Positions 33,437 through 44,153 of a stretch of 64,000 nucleotides of DNA are shown piece after piece (position 1 is the stretch's first letter; each line of letters opens with the position of its first letter). The notes beneath the pieces were generated by a model. It did no database searches, was not told the DNA's origin, and saw only the letters and a program-made list of their open reading frames with translations. The DNA is taken from contig NC_084806.1 in assembly GCF_963583255.1 (NCBI RefSeq), positions 24,827,735 to 24,891,734 of the forward strand. Direction: 5' to 3'. A program made the translations under genes and the position numbers. The DNA comes from Pyrus communis. Taxonomy: Eukaryota; Streptophyta; Magnoliopsida; Rosales; Rosaceae.

Positions 33437-33655
33437 TGTTGTAGGCCTATTTGATTGAACGATTTAGGGTTTAGAGAGAGAAAGGGGTTCGACACTATTG
33501 AGAGAGAAGAGAGATTGATTTAATTGTGAGGTGTGTTTGATTCATCCCATTGTGTCTTTATTTATAGTAGTAGAAAGGGTAAAACATTTCCCCTTAGGAT
33601 TACAACATTCAATTAAAATAATAAATTATGTTTAACTCTATGATTCTTTAGTTCT
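33437..33655 (-). mobile_element. Copia LTR fragment
   Basis: Starts TGTTGTAGGC and contains 'gaggtgtgttt', 'cccattgtgtctttatttatag' and 'aggattacaac', matching the LTR at 56666-56934. The rest of that element is not here, so it is a truncated or solo LTR. Confidence 0.6.
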
Positions 33656-34006
33656 TTCAGTTGGAAATGATTTTTTGTCACATGGTTATATTTGGTCTAT
33701 AATCCTCTGACCCTTCAATTAGATATGATAAGAAGTACAATATGACTAGCACTCGGTGTTATCCTATACACTTTCTTTTTTTGTACCCTGGGTGGTTTTT
33801 TGTCGGAGGGAAGTAGTTCCAGCCAAAGGACATTTGGACGCCTCTATAGCAAAAGACATCTGCACGCCTCCAGATAAAGTCGCTACTTACATTTAAATGA
33901 AAAAATAATTTGCTTAATGTTATAAAGCGGAGAAATACAAGCAAAACACTTGTGTTATGTCAGCAAACCATAATGCTTCTAGTGATTACAAATAGCATTG
34001 CCTAGA

Positions 34007-34525
34007 AATCCTAATAGGTTAAACTGCCGATTTCTTCTCTAAACTTTTACTTAGCTTTCAATTTTCCTCTAAACTTTTTAATTGGATGATCAAGGACTTA
34101 AACTATAGTTTTTGGCCGATTTCCTCCTACCCATAGATTCCATCCAAATTAACAATAACTTTTATCACATGCACACCACCCGACTTTCCTTTGAGGATAA
34201 AATCGTCACTTTACTTGACATTCAAACATAAAAACCATAAAATCACACAAACTTGCATAGGTCGACATTTTAGAAATCTAGGATTTTCAACTACTTTAAA
34301 GAACGAAGCGACCTAAAGAACGAAGCGACCGAACTATCCTTACATGTTGTGCACATGATTCTATTTAATAGAAATATGGATGGAATGAATGAAATACTAA
34401 CAGCAGGAGGAAATCGGCCAACAATTAGTTTGAATCTTTAATCTTCCAATTGAAAAATTTAGGAAAAAATTGGAAAACTAAATGAAAATTCAGGAGGGAA
34501 ATTTAACAATCCCCTCAATCCTAAT
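34007..34525. mobile_element. Mutator-type MITE with long inverted ends
   Basis: 501 bp (34016-34516) bounded by the perfect 9-bp duplication AATCCTAAT at 34007-34015 and 34517-34525. The outer 100-110 bp of each side are imperfect inverted copies, each ending inward in GGCCGATTTCCTCC. Nine-bp duplications and long inverted repeats are typical of MULE-derived MITEs. It has no coding content and sits about 560 bp upstream of the ATL56-like gene. Confidence 0.9.
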
Positions 34526-35082
34526 AACTGATGACAATCTGAAACATATACATGTTGTATTGGGTGTGGGAGCTGGCTTCTCTACCCTCCCACTTCCCAT
34601 ACACTCTCATCCTCTCTTATTTGTGCGGTCATGGTTAAGTCAGGTCGACATTTTATATTAACTGTGACCGCACAAAATAAAAAATAATAGAAATGTATGA
34701 AAAGTGGAAGGGCAGAAAAGCCAGTTCCTTGGATGTGGGCTCTTTCCGGCCCTAATTTGTTACGGCCTACCCCTAACCAGGCCTAGCTTAACATATGACC
34801 CCATTTTAAGAACACAATTAGGATACGAAAACAAAGACGACACAAGTTTACAGCTAGGTGGTTTAACCTTTAATGGGTATAATTGTCCTTTCACCCTGAA
34901 CCGCCATAATGCCATATCCAATGGGCCACAAACCATCCCCTGAAAAGTAAAGTCAATAATTAAAAAATAAATAAAAATGGACCGTGATTTCTCTAACAAA
35001 AATATCCACAAAACCAAACCTCTCTCCCATTACTTCCTCCCAACATTTCCGAATCTAAACTCGTAACCTTCCTCAAAACATC
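34526..35082 (+). other. Upstream region of ATL56-like gene
   Basis: No gene. The last 100 bp are pyrimidine-rich and look like a 5' leader. No certain TATA box. Confidence 0.4.
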
Positions 35083-35709
35083 ATGCTTCCATCTCCATCT
35101 CCTCCTCCTCCTCCTCCCCACCACCACGACGACCACCACCACCACCACAGCCATGTAATTCCACAAACACCACCTCCAAAACCCAACCCAAAACTCCTCT
35201 CTCTAATCATCAAGGCCCTGGTGATGACCTTTATAACCTCCGTCTTCTTCCTCTTCCTCGGCTTCGCCGCCACCGTTCTCTTCCCCTTCTTCGCCGCTGG
35301 CGCTCTCCACCGCCGCCGCACCCAATCCCCCCATCCCTCATCTGGGTTCTTTCCCAAACATCTCAAGACCCTCCCCCAATTCCGCTTCAGAGCTGCCCGG
35401 CCCCAGCCCCAATCGCAATCCTCGTCCTCGTCCTCGTCCTCGTCGCCGTCGCCGCAGACAGACTGCGTTGTTTGCCTCGACTCGTTCCGGGAAGGCCAGT
35501 GGTGCAGGAAACTCCCGGCGTGCGATCACGTGTTCCATAGGCGCTGCCTGGACACCTGGTTGGTTAAGGTGTCGGCGTGCCCGATTTGCCGTACACGTGT
35601 AAGGTTAGATTACGGGGACACGGAGTCGGTGGTTGATTTGGACGGAGAAGAGGAAGCAAAGTACTTGTGGAATTTTAATAGAAACAACAATGGTTTGAGG
35701 GTTTGTTAG
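35083..35709 (+). CDS. RING-H2 finger protein, ATL56-like E3 ubiquitin ligase
   Basis: Single exon of 208 codons. The N-terminus is Pro-rich (residues 3-12) then His-rich (13-24). A transmembrane segment spans about residues 38-73, and a Ser-rich run lies at 111-121. RING-H2: C128, C131, C147, H149, H152, C155, C166 and C169, with the same spacing as other ATL proteins. The block CVVCLDSFREGQWCRKLP is characteristic of ATL56-type members, and the length is in the usual range for them. It is expected to act as a membrane-anchored E3 ligase with an E2 partner. Its targets cannot be read from sequence. GC-rich coding sequence contrasts with its AT-rich flanks, as is common for intronless plant genes. 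Confidence 0.92.
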   Translation: MLPSPSPPPPPPHHHDDHHHHHSHVIPQTPPPKPNPKLLSLIIKALVMTFITSVFFLFLGFAATVLFPFFAAGALHRRRTQSPHPSSGFFPKHLKTLPQFRFRAARPQPQSQSSSSSSSSSPSPQTDCVVCLDSFREGQWCRKLPACDHVFHRRCLDTWLVKVSACPICRTRVRLDYGDTESVVDLDGEEEAKYLWNFNRNNNGLRVC

Positions 35710-37470
35710 GACTTGCAATGTAAATTTTGTGCATATTTTGAGATTTGTAACATACTTGACACATTTTAGTTTCTTTTCTTTCTTTTCTTTTTTCAAATTT
35801 CTTATGTTTAATAGATGCTTTGGTTATGAATTTCAGCATGTTTGTGTTGATTTTTGTGCTTCCCTTTTGTTCCCACCCTCCCTTTTATCCTAGTTGTTGT
35901 CCAATGAGTTGATGGACTAGGAGTTTTTAAAACGACTGAAATCGCTTCTGGGGCAATCCTTTGAAGTGTATTGTTAGAGAAACACCTAGTTATTGGAATT
36001 TGTTTGTATTTCTATAAATAATTGGTGTAAAAAGTAGTCATAAAAATGTTTCTAGTCGTTTTGAAAGAACTTTGAAACATATTACTAGTTTACTTGTGGC
36101 TTATAAGAAATGATTTTCAGACTCTTTTTTCGTCGATAAGAGACGAAAATAAACTTATGTAAATGTGGTTGATGCGGCACGGCTTTGTTTCTTACGTTGC
36201 ATCATATGACATTTCCATTCCAAGGTATGATTTCTTTTTCGTTGTTCAATTATAAGTTGCACAGAAAAACACTTTTTTCTGTTAGTGGGGAAAAGAAAAA
36301 ATCATCCCCACCTACCTAATCCATGATATTAGCTGTGAAATTTAGTTTGATATGTTTATGTCCAAAGTGCGATGCTCTCCGACTTAATTTGAAAAGCTTG
36401 CATTACGATTCATATGGACTTTTGTTGATTTTTTGAAGTGATGGATTTTCACGATTTCGTAGCTCTTTACCAACTATTATAAATTTCATAGACTCTTGAT
36501 GATATTACTTTTGTGGAAAAGACAATATTCATATTCTGTAACCCTATTTTGAATGCAAAGATTAAGGCTCAGATTTCCCAATTGATGGAGAGGCTAGCAA
36601 AGACTGTCAAGTGCCTGAAGAAGGAGCACTTTACTTTGATGTGTGCCCGGCATTACCAACAGAGGGCAACCCAAGGCCCTCTCCTAACGCATCTTTGTTC
36701 GATAAAGCAAACCATTCTTTCCGACAACTTCAGACCAGATTAACCCCGTTGATTTTGCCCATCTTACAAAATGGATCGGGCGGGACTCTCCTGGCCATAG
36801 TTTCCTATCGCATCTGTTCTATCCAGCCAAGCCAATCCCTTTCTGCTCGTGTCTGTGCTATGACGTTCTCTTACTTGATAGTGATCTAAGGAAAGTCGAA
36901 ATCCCTCTCACTCAATAGTGGACGAGGAAAGAAAGTATGATCAATGATCTTCGCCTAATGATAGCCTCATTTTCATCTTTAATCTTGTGGCTCATAGAGC
37001 TGTGAAGTGAATGTCATATGGGTTATGAGACCCGATTAAGCATAGGAATAAGTGTTGGAAGCCCTTATAGCAAGCATAAACTAAAAGTAGCCCCAAGCTT
37101 ATGAATAAGCTCAAGATAGTCAAAGATGGGTGGAGTAGGATTGGCTTAAGACAGGACAAATCGATCTCTATTCTTCCCCTATTTAGATAGGCTCGTGCAC
37201 AAATTTACGTTCAAAAATTCCAAGCGCTTTCACCTTGACACGTCTTCACTCATGATCGCTTAGAGCCCCTAAAATGTCAAAGTTTTTTTTGGTTTTTTTT
37301 TGTGTTGGGGGGGGGGGGGGGGGCACTAGTGACTCCAAAGGAAAGGGTGAATAAACCACGCGTAGCACGCTTGCTTCGGAGTGGGTCTGCAAGGCTTTAG
37401 CCCAAGACTTATTGGAGAGGTAATGAACTACAAGGTGGTGTTGACTCTGTAGTACCTCCCTACTATTAGA
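35710..37470. other. Intergenic, no recognised gene
   Basis: The 3' flank of the ATL56-like gene, then unassigned sequence. A 400-bp GC-richer patch at about 36540-36900 has short open frames without recognisable similarity; it could be a decayed gene fragment. A 17-G run lies at 37307-37323. Confidence 0.45.
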
Positions 37471-38029
37471 AGTATGCCTATAAAGCCAATTTAATGTAGC
37501 TTTTGGAATACTTATTATGTTAAACTCTTGTTTACTTTATTGGAAGGGCATTGTTCATTGTCAATCCCTATTTAATGTATTGTGTGTTTAATCAATAACA
37601 GAATCAAAGGAATGTAATCCACCCAAGAGGAAAGTGATATAAGTGTTCCTAGCCATAGGATTGTCAATTGGACATTGACAATCCGATAAGGTTAGTATAT
37701 GTTATGTCAACTCTATCAAGAGTATGACTATTCTCAAAGTCATTACTATTTGGACACTATGACAAACACATAGGTGCTCCAAAGGTTGTTGAGTACACTA
37801 AACAACGATCAGCGAGAGAGTTCTAACATATGTGTTATATAAGAACTCATTGGACGCAATAATGCAAAGTAGTCTTTTGACTTGAGGCATCGTAGTTGTT
37901 TAGTGGTTAGGTCATTGACCTTTGATTATGTCAAAGCCATTCCATTGAGGATGTCCACGACATTGTTGGGGTTAAGCTACCTAGTCATGTAGGCATGTGA
38001 ATGTGCAACAACGGATCTCTAACCTTCCA

Positions 38030-38710
38030 TAATGGAAGGAGAATAATCTGAGATATGATTCAGAAGTTTTTGGCCAAAGCATATGAATGTGATTTAGGAA
38101 GTGTGTTCCAAATCATATCCAATAGAATTATATAGAGAAGTATCACATTGGATAATAGACATGAAATATACTATCAACCAAACAGTATGATCAAGAGTAT
38201 TGGATTAAAAAAGACTGTATTGTGTTGTAGTTGTAACTAAATAGGTTCTCCAACTACTTTTACTTAGTTTGGGTAGCCATAACATACTGCTAGGTGTCAG
38301 TCATGGTTTGCGGAAGCCCTGAAGATTAACAATCACTAATCTTCATCACAAGGAGAATTGGAAGTAAGTTTCAATTCACAATCGTTTAGTAAGAGTACAA
38401 TCGCTCATTAGCTCGCTAATTGGAACCTATGGATCGTACATCGTGTAAGGACGAGTGTAAATAAATATTAATGAGATGGAAAAGATCAATTAAATAGTTT
38501 AATTGAAAATAGTCAAGATTGATTAAATAGTTAATTAATCATATGAAAGGTTCGTATTAGGCTTTAAATTAGTTTTAGACTTTCGAGGTCCAATGGTCTT
38601 TGGTTCATAAGGCCCATTAGGCTTGTGGCTCGGCGACTAACGGCTTGGTTCAGTTGCATAGGCTACTGGCATGGTGCTGGCAGTGCAGCTCGAAGCCTGT
38701 CACTCATGAT
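38030..38710 (+). mobile_element. LTR-like remnant (copy B)
   Basis: Diverged copy of the first half of 10431-11560 in the same orientation. Common words include 'aaacagtatgatcaagagtattgg', 'gtaagtttcaattcacaatcg' and 'ggaacctatggatcgtaca'. The sequence just upstream (about 37480-38030) may belong to the same element but is non-coding. Confidence 0.55.
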
Positions 38711-38718
38711 TTAAAAAA

Positions 38719-38900
38719 CAAAAAAAAGGGTAAATTACAAAAAACTACCTCAACTATGGATCCAACCACAATCTCATACCTCATGTTTTAAACATTGCAA
38801 TATCATTCCTCAACTTATGAATTCGTTGCAATGTCAGACCTCCGTTAAATTTTCTGTCAATTTGGCTGATGACATGGCAAGAGCAGAGCCCACTCCTTTG
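38719..38900. mobile_element. Single arm of a MULE-type MITE
   Basis: 'gggtaaattacaaaaaactacctcaactatgg' and the following 150 bp look like one end of a common plant Mutator-type miniature element. The opposite inverted arm was not found. Confidence 0.35.
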
Positions 38901-39641
38901 CTAATTAGAATATAATTTTAATTAAATTGTAATTAATTTTTTATTATTTTTATTTAACAATTAAAAAATGTTAACATAAACAAAAAAATGTACACCTTGA
39001 GTGGAAAATGAGCCCATAATCTGGATTGAAGATTTTAATGCTTTTAATTAATTAAAAAAAGTTAACATATGTGCACCTAATCAAATTATCACATAAAATG
39101 ATAAAAATTTCAAATTTAGGGATTCTACTATAAGGACTCTCTCATTAGAGACAATATTCCTTTAGGGACACAAAGATTCCCTTTAAATTCTTAAATGAGT
39201 ACTCAAAAATGGTGTTGGGAGTCTCTAAATAGGGACTTCCATTAGAAATGCTCTTAGGGATTGTGTGATTCTCCTTATGCCCATGCCTTTATTTATAGTA
39301 AACCAAAAGGAAGGAGTAACTTGATTTCCAATCAGTCGAATAATGAGTAATCTAAAACCCAATATAACTAGGATTTGCGCAATCACATATAATAAATAAT
39401 ATTCACAACAATAGTTCTTTTATGGGAGCTTTATATAGAGAGACAAAAACTTTTACTGTATTTCAAGGAACTCCACTAATTTTTTAGCATGTCAAGGAGA
39501 GACAAAAATATAAAAACAACTAAAGCCTAGCCCAAAAACATGAAAACGATGTTCTAAAATACCAAATATACCCCTAAGGCTTATGGCTGTTAATAGAACC
39601 CAACGACTCACAACCCCAACAAAATTAATATATGTCATAAG
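38901..39641. other. AT-rich intergenic, no gene seen
   Basis: A weak LTR-like patch at about 39253-39412 ('gcctttatttatag', 'aggatttgcgcaatcac') resembles the LTR at 56666. Nothing else is recognised. Confidence 0.4.
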
Positions 39642-40142
39642 CTCAACCCATCCTCGACTATTTCTGCAGAATCAGTTTAACCTATCTTTGACCAATTTGC
39701 AAAATCAGTTCAACCCGTCCTCGAGCATTTTTGCAAAATTAGTTCAACCCGTTATCGATCATTTTTTTTATAATCCGTTCAATCAGTTCTTGACCATTTT
39801 GTAGAATCAATTCAATTAGTCCTCGACCATTTTTGCAATTCCAACTCAACCTACCATTTTTGTAGAATCAGTACAACCAGTCATCGACCATTTTTACAGA
39901 ATTAGTTCAACCCATCTTCGATCATTTTTGCAGAATCAATTCAATTAGTCTCGACCATTTTTATAGAATCTGTTCAATCCATTCTCGACCATTTTTGCAT
40001 AATCAGTTCAATCAATCATCGACAATTTTTGCAGAATTAGTTCAACCCACCATTTTTGCAAAATCACTTCAACCTGTCCTCGATTATTTTTGCAAAATCA
40101 ATTCAACCCGTCTTCGACCAGATTTGCAGAATCAATTCAACC
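39642..40142. repeat. 34-bp minisatellite, about 15 diverged copies
   Basis: Tandem units of about 34 bp, consensus TTCAACCCGTCCTCGACCAT followed by TTTTGCAGAATCAG. Some units carry small deletions (for example around 39840 and 40050). Open frames across it simply repeat FNQ-type peptides and are not genes. Confidence 0.92.
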
Positions 40143-41512
40143 AAAGTTTCTTTAAAATTGTGATTATAAACCCACACCATTTATTGGATCTCTCAGCAAT
40201 GCCTATTGCTTGAATAGTAACCTAAACCAAAAACCATTTGTCGATAATTTGAATATCAATTCATTAGAAGATAGAAACGCGAGCTCACTGTGGAGAAATT
40301 TTTTGGTGTTCCCAGCACAAAAGCCAGCTGGTGGTCCCACCAATTGAAATTTGACACCTAAATATTCTTTTATATCTTTAATTCTTAAAAACTGAGATGC
40401 TAAACCGTCGACGGAAAAAAAAATTAATTTAATGGAGTTGTACTTCCACCGTCAATTCTTATCGTCATTAACAATTACTCATTTTGTAAATCTTTTCACT
40501 AATTCAGAAATCACCACAAAATTTACCAACACCCAGAAAATAAAAATGTGAGATAGAGAAAGAGGGAGATAATCAGGTTTGGGCGCCGCAGGCTTTGAGA
40601 TTTAGAAGTTAACTTCCGTTAGTTTTTTTCTCTCTTCTTAGACTACGGTTTTCGATTCAAAAGTGGAGGGTGAGTGCTGGGCAAACAAGATTGAATTCGA
40701 AGTCAGATAGGAAATATGATGGAATTCGAAAGCAAGTTGCAGAGGCGCTTGATGGGGAAGTTCAATCCTTTAGTTTTTGTTTGATAGACTTCCAGCTTTT
40801 AAGAATTTATTTTACTAAAAAGAAATAAAATAAGATTTAGATGTCAATTTTCTATTGGTAGGGAAGACCACATGGCTTTAATAGATGAAGATATAAAAGT
40901 GTGAATTTTTTTTTTCTACTTAAAGGGTAATTTTGTAACTACACTCCTGAGGAAAAAAAAAATAATGATATCATATTTCACATGTATTAACTTTTGTCTC
41001 TCTTTGTAATGTTTAAAAAATGTTGTCTCAATATACAATTAAGTATTAAAAGTAAAGTATACTCTATGTGTAATTTTTTTTCTATTTTTAAATGAATAAG
41101 ATAGAATTGAAATTAACTTTTCATTTGGTTTCTTCATTAAGTTGAAGAAAGAGCTATTTTGCATTTGAATTTAATATAGCAGCCCCGCACCTTTTTTTTA
41201 TTTTTTGATTCACACATCTTTTGTTTTTCTTTTCCTAATCCTCGGCAGATTATAATCTAGGAATTATTGTAGGAGGAAAAACACTAACCGAAATGCAAAA
41301 TTTCTCTTTGTCAGAAAAAAAAAAAAAAAAAAACTAAGTACAAGATTGGAATGTGGCTATATGTTAAAATGGCAAAATTATTAGCGGCTGGTTTTTCGGA
41401 AAATATTTTTAATCATCGAATCACTTGCTCATCAAGTCCCTTTGAGCCCCTAGTACCATCTTTGTTTTATCATTGTACTCGGATGAGAATATGTGCGTAA
41501 GAACACACCGAC
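40143..41512. other. AT-rich intergenic, no gene seen
   Basis: Includes an A run of about 19 near 41316. No coding similarity is recognised. Confidence 0.55.
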
Positions 41513-42173
41513 TGTCACATCCCGGACCGGGCCCCCACCACATCTCGGGCTCAACTCCACCGTAACACGATATTGTTCGTTTTAGGCCCCTACCACACCT
41601 TCACGGTTTTGTTTCTGGGAACTCACACGAGAACTTCCTAATGGGTCACCCATCATGGGATTGCTCTCGCGCACTCCTCGCTTAACTTCTGAGTTCCGAT
41701 GGAATCCGAAGCCAGTGAGCTCCCAAAAAGCCTTGTGCTAGGTAGAGATGGGAATATACATATAAGGCATAGATGATCCACATCCCTGGGCGATGTGGGA
41801 TGTTACAATCTACCCCCTTTAGGGGCCCGACGTCCTTGTCGGCACACTTTCGGCTAGGGATTGGCTCTGATACCAAATTGTCACATCCCGGCCCGGGCCT
41901 CCATCACATCTCGAGCTCGACTCCACCGTAGCATAATATTGTCCGCTTTAGGCCCCTACCACACCCTCACGGTTTTGTTTTTGGGAACTCACACGAGAAC
42001 TTCCTAATGGGTCACCCATCATGGGATTGCTTTCGTGCACTACTCGCTTAACTTCGGAGTTCCAATGGAACCCGAAGCCAGGGAACTCCCAAAAGGCCTT
42101 GTGCTAGGTAGAGTTGGGAATATACATATAAGGCATAGATGATCCACATCCCTAGGCGATATGGAATGTTACA
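41513..42173 (-). mobile_element. Cassandra-type TRIM retrotransposon
   Basis: 661 bp: two LTRs of 295 bp each (41513-41807 and 41879-42173) around a 71-bp interior. On the minus strand the LTR starts TGTAACATCCCACATCGCC, the interior holds the primer site TGGTATCAGAGCC (tRNA-iMet) and a polypurine tract AAAGGGGGTAGAT. Each LTR carries a 5S rRNA-like stretch, for example the complement of GAACTCCGAAGTTAAGCG-like sequence. Flanks ccgac and ctgac fit a 5-bp duplication with one change. Cassandra elements are non-coding and are defined by this 5S domain. Confidence 0.95.
41640..41710 (-). other. 5S rRNA-derived domain in Cassandra LTR (copy 1)
   Basis: The minus strand resembles the internal part of plant 5S rRNA (AACTC.GAAGTTAAGCG...GATGGGTGACC). 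A second copy is at about 42006-42076 in the other LTR. In functional 5S genes this region holds the RNA polymerase III promoter. Confidence 0.85.
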
Positions 42174-42189
42174 CTGACTACATCATTTA

Positions 42190-42777
42190 TGTGGAGCCAA
42201 AAATAATCACAAGATGACATGTGAATTTTTGGATTAAAAGGAAAAAATTACCCTTAAGGCACACCTAAATTCCTATGCACAAGTAGTAGGCAATCATCCC
42301 TCAACCAAGTCAAAAGTGCCCAAAATAGGTAATATTTCAAAACCTATTTCATCTATCCTAATCAAATCATCTCCACAAGGTAACTCCCAAATCATTCCTC
42401 TTTTATTATATTAATTAGCTAATTAATTGATTTATTATTCAATTATTTCTAATTAGCTACAAATCATGAACCTCGCCCAAAATACCAACCAAGTGGTTGG
42501 TCCTCCTCCTCCTAAAGGGGCCGACCACACCCCTATAAATACTCCCTCATTCTCTCCAAAACTCAATTCCAATTCTCTTGCTAAATTCTCAAAATTCTCC
42601 AAATACTTTTTCTTCAAAATTCTAACTTTGGCATCGGAGGAGGTTCTTCAGCCAAAGCCCCCGGCCCCAAAAAAATTCATCATGGGCGCGTGAGGCTCTT
42701 GACCTTGACCTAAGGTGTTTTTTGTTTTGTAGGTGCAATTTTGTCCAAGATCAAGAAGGAAGAAATTTGCATCCACA
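42190..42777 (+). repeat. 5' LTR of LARD-like element
   Basis: 588 bp. Shares its last 390 bp with 45631-46022. Confidence 0.85.
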
Positions 42778-43009
42778 AATTGGTGTTTTCATTGAGAGTT
42801 TGATTCATAAGCTCGAAGAAGACTCTTGCCTTCAAAGTTTCTCGTTTCCCATTCATTCGTAAATTTTTCATACTTTCTTATTCCTATATATATTTTTTTA
42901 ATTCTTTGAATAGAGGTGAGAAAAAAAATACAATGATGGGAAATTCGGAAACCATGACGAACGAAACTTCCTAGATTCCAAAGATCTGGATCAAATGATG
43001 GAGGACGAG

Positions 43010-43450
43010 ACGTAGCCCCACCACGACGATCCATGAGGCTCAAAGCGATGGCAAGATAATCAACTTTGCCACCATGGAGCACCACCACCATGGCAGCCAC
43101 GGGAACCACTATAGCAGTGGGGAGTGGGCCAGCTCCATGGCAGTAAGCCCATGGTAAGCAACGAGCAGCAAGCAGTGAGGCAACCACAAGCCTAGGCCCA
43201 GGCCACTTTTGCAGTAGCAAGCCCAAGTGCTAGAAGCAACCTAAGCGCCTGCCATAGTAACACAGGCCCAAGCAGCTGTGGCAAGAGAAGCAGCCCAGCG
43301 CTCGCGGGCCCAAGGCTAGCATGAGCCCAGCGTGTTTCTGAGCCGAGCCTAGGCTCAACATGCACACATGCTGCAACCCACTCCTGTGGTGTCTCAAGCA
43401 ACCTAAGCTGGTCGAAGACCGGTTCAACCATCTGGGCTCCAAATTTCTAA
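43010..43450. other. GCCCA-rich spacer of the LARD-like element
   Basis: GC-rich stretch with many GCCCA/AGCAG words. The open frames on the minus strand reflect base composition and show no recognisable domain. A similar composition occurs at 63560-64000. Confidence 0.5.
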
Positions 43451-43664
43451 GCTGACAATTGAACCGGGGGCATTTTCACCCTATTTCTCCACAGATTTGA
43501 TATTTCCCAACTCAAATCTTGCACCCGGAGTATACTGCACTGCTACTTAAGGAGACTCATTTTGTCCAAGCTCTTCCAACCTATATGGAGAATAACACAT
43601 TTCTTGACGAGTTATAGAGTTGATGAGCGCCCTTGCACAACAGACGACCTTGGTGAATTAGCTC

Positions 43665-44153
43665 TTGCAGGGAATCGAGATGCAACGTGCCCCTGACGAG
43701 GTGTCCCAAAGTAGGACAAGGGCAAACGAAGAACCTCTCCAGCAGTGTCCTGGCAAGCAGCCACTCGAGCAACCTCGAACCGAGCGTTCTGGTAGTGTAC
43801 ACTCTCGACCTGGCCCCCAAGATAGCGTATACTCTCGTTTTAGCATGCGGAGGAGTGTGCACTCTCGGTTAAAGCCCACAGACGAGCATATACTCATGGT
43901 TAAGGTCACTCTAATAATCAACATGAGTAACCTTCAAGGCGAAGTGTTCATTCGTGGCAATGCCCGCAATGAGCATCTTCTAACTCACATCGGAGTAGGC
44001 AGTACAGCGGACGAAGAGAAGCAGTCACTTAATCCGGCTCAAGTTCAACTAGTAGCCTGCGAGTTACTTGTTCGCCTGTTAGGAACATACCACATGCACA
44101 GCAGCCGCGACATAGATAAACCGAACACATGGAAGAGTAGCCTAGACCAGTAA
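43665..44153 (+). CDS. Gag-leader-like open frame in LARD-like element
   Basis: 162 codons. Residues about 41-72 repeat an Ser-Val-His-Ser-Arg type motif (SGSVHSRPGPQDSVYSRF, then SVHSRLKP), a pattern I recall from the leader/N-terminal gag region of some plant Ty3 elements. Downstream gag sequence (IQEEVERLLTERMHDFQ near 44200) continues in another frame. There is no zinc knuckle or enzyme. It is more likely a remnant than a functional gene. Confidence 0.4.
   Translation: MQGIEMQRAPDEVSQSRTRANEEPLQQCPGKQPLEQPRTERSGSVHSRPGPQDSVYSRFSMRRSVHSRLKPTDEHILMVKVTLIINMSNLQGEVFIRGNARNEHLLTHIGVGSTADEEKQSLNPAQVQLVACELLVRLLGTYHMHSSRDIDKPNTWKSSLDQ

Noticed and set aside
34704..34943. 79-aa frame upstream of the ATL56-like gene
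   Set aside because: No similarity, no supporting signals, and AT-rich codon use unlike the two real genes.
35073..35366. 97-aa minus-strand frame, Gly/Trp-rich
   Set aside because: It is the antisense shadow of the ATL56-like gene start.
39642..40142. CRISPR-like array
   Set aside because: The units are directly tandem without unique spacers and the genome is a plant; it is a minisatellite.
39583..40213. Frames with repeated QNQFN peptides
   Set aside because: They are translations of the 34-bp minisatellite and shift frame between units.
41640..42076. Possible 5S rRNA gene
   Set aside because: The 5S-like sequence is partial and diverged and lies in both LTRs of a Cassandra element, so it is not a ribosomal gene.
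43192..43442. Two minus-strand Leu/Ala-rich frames
   Set aside because: They sit in a GCCCA-rich spacer of a LARD-like element and reflect base composition.
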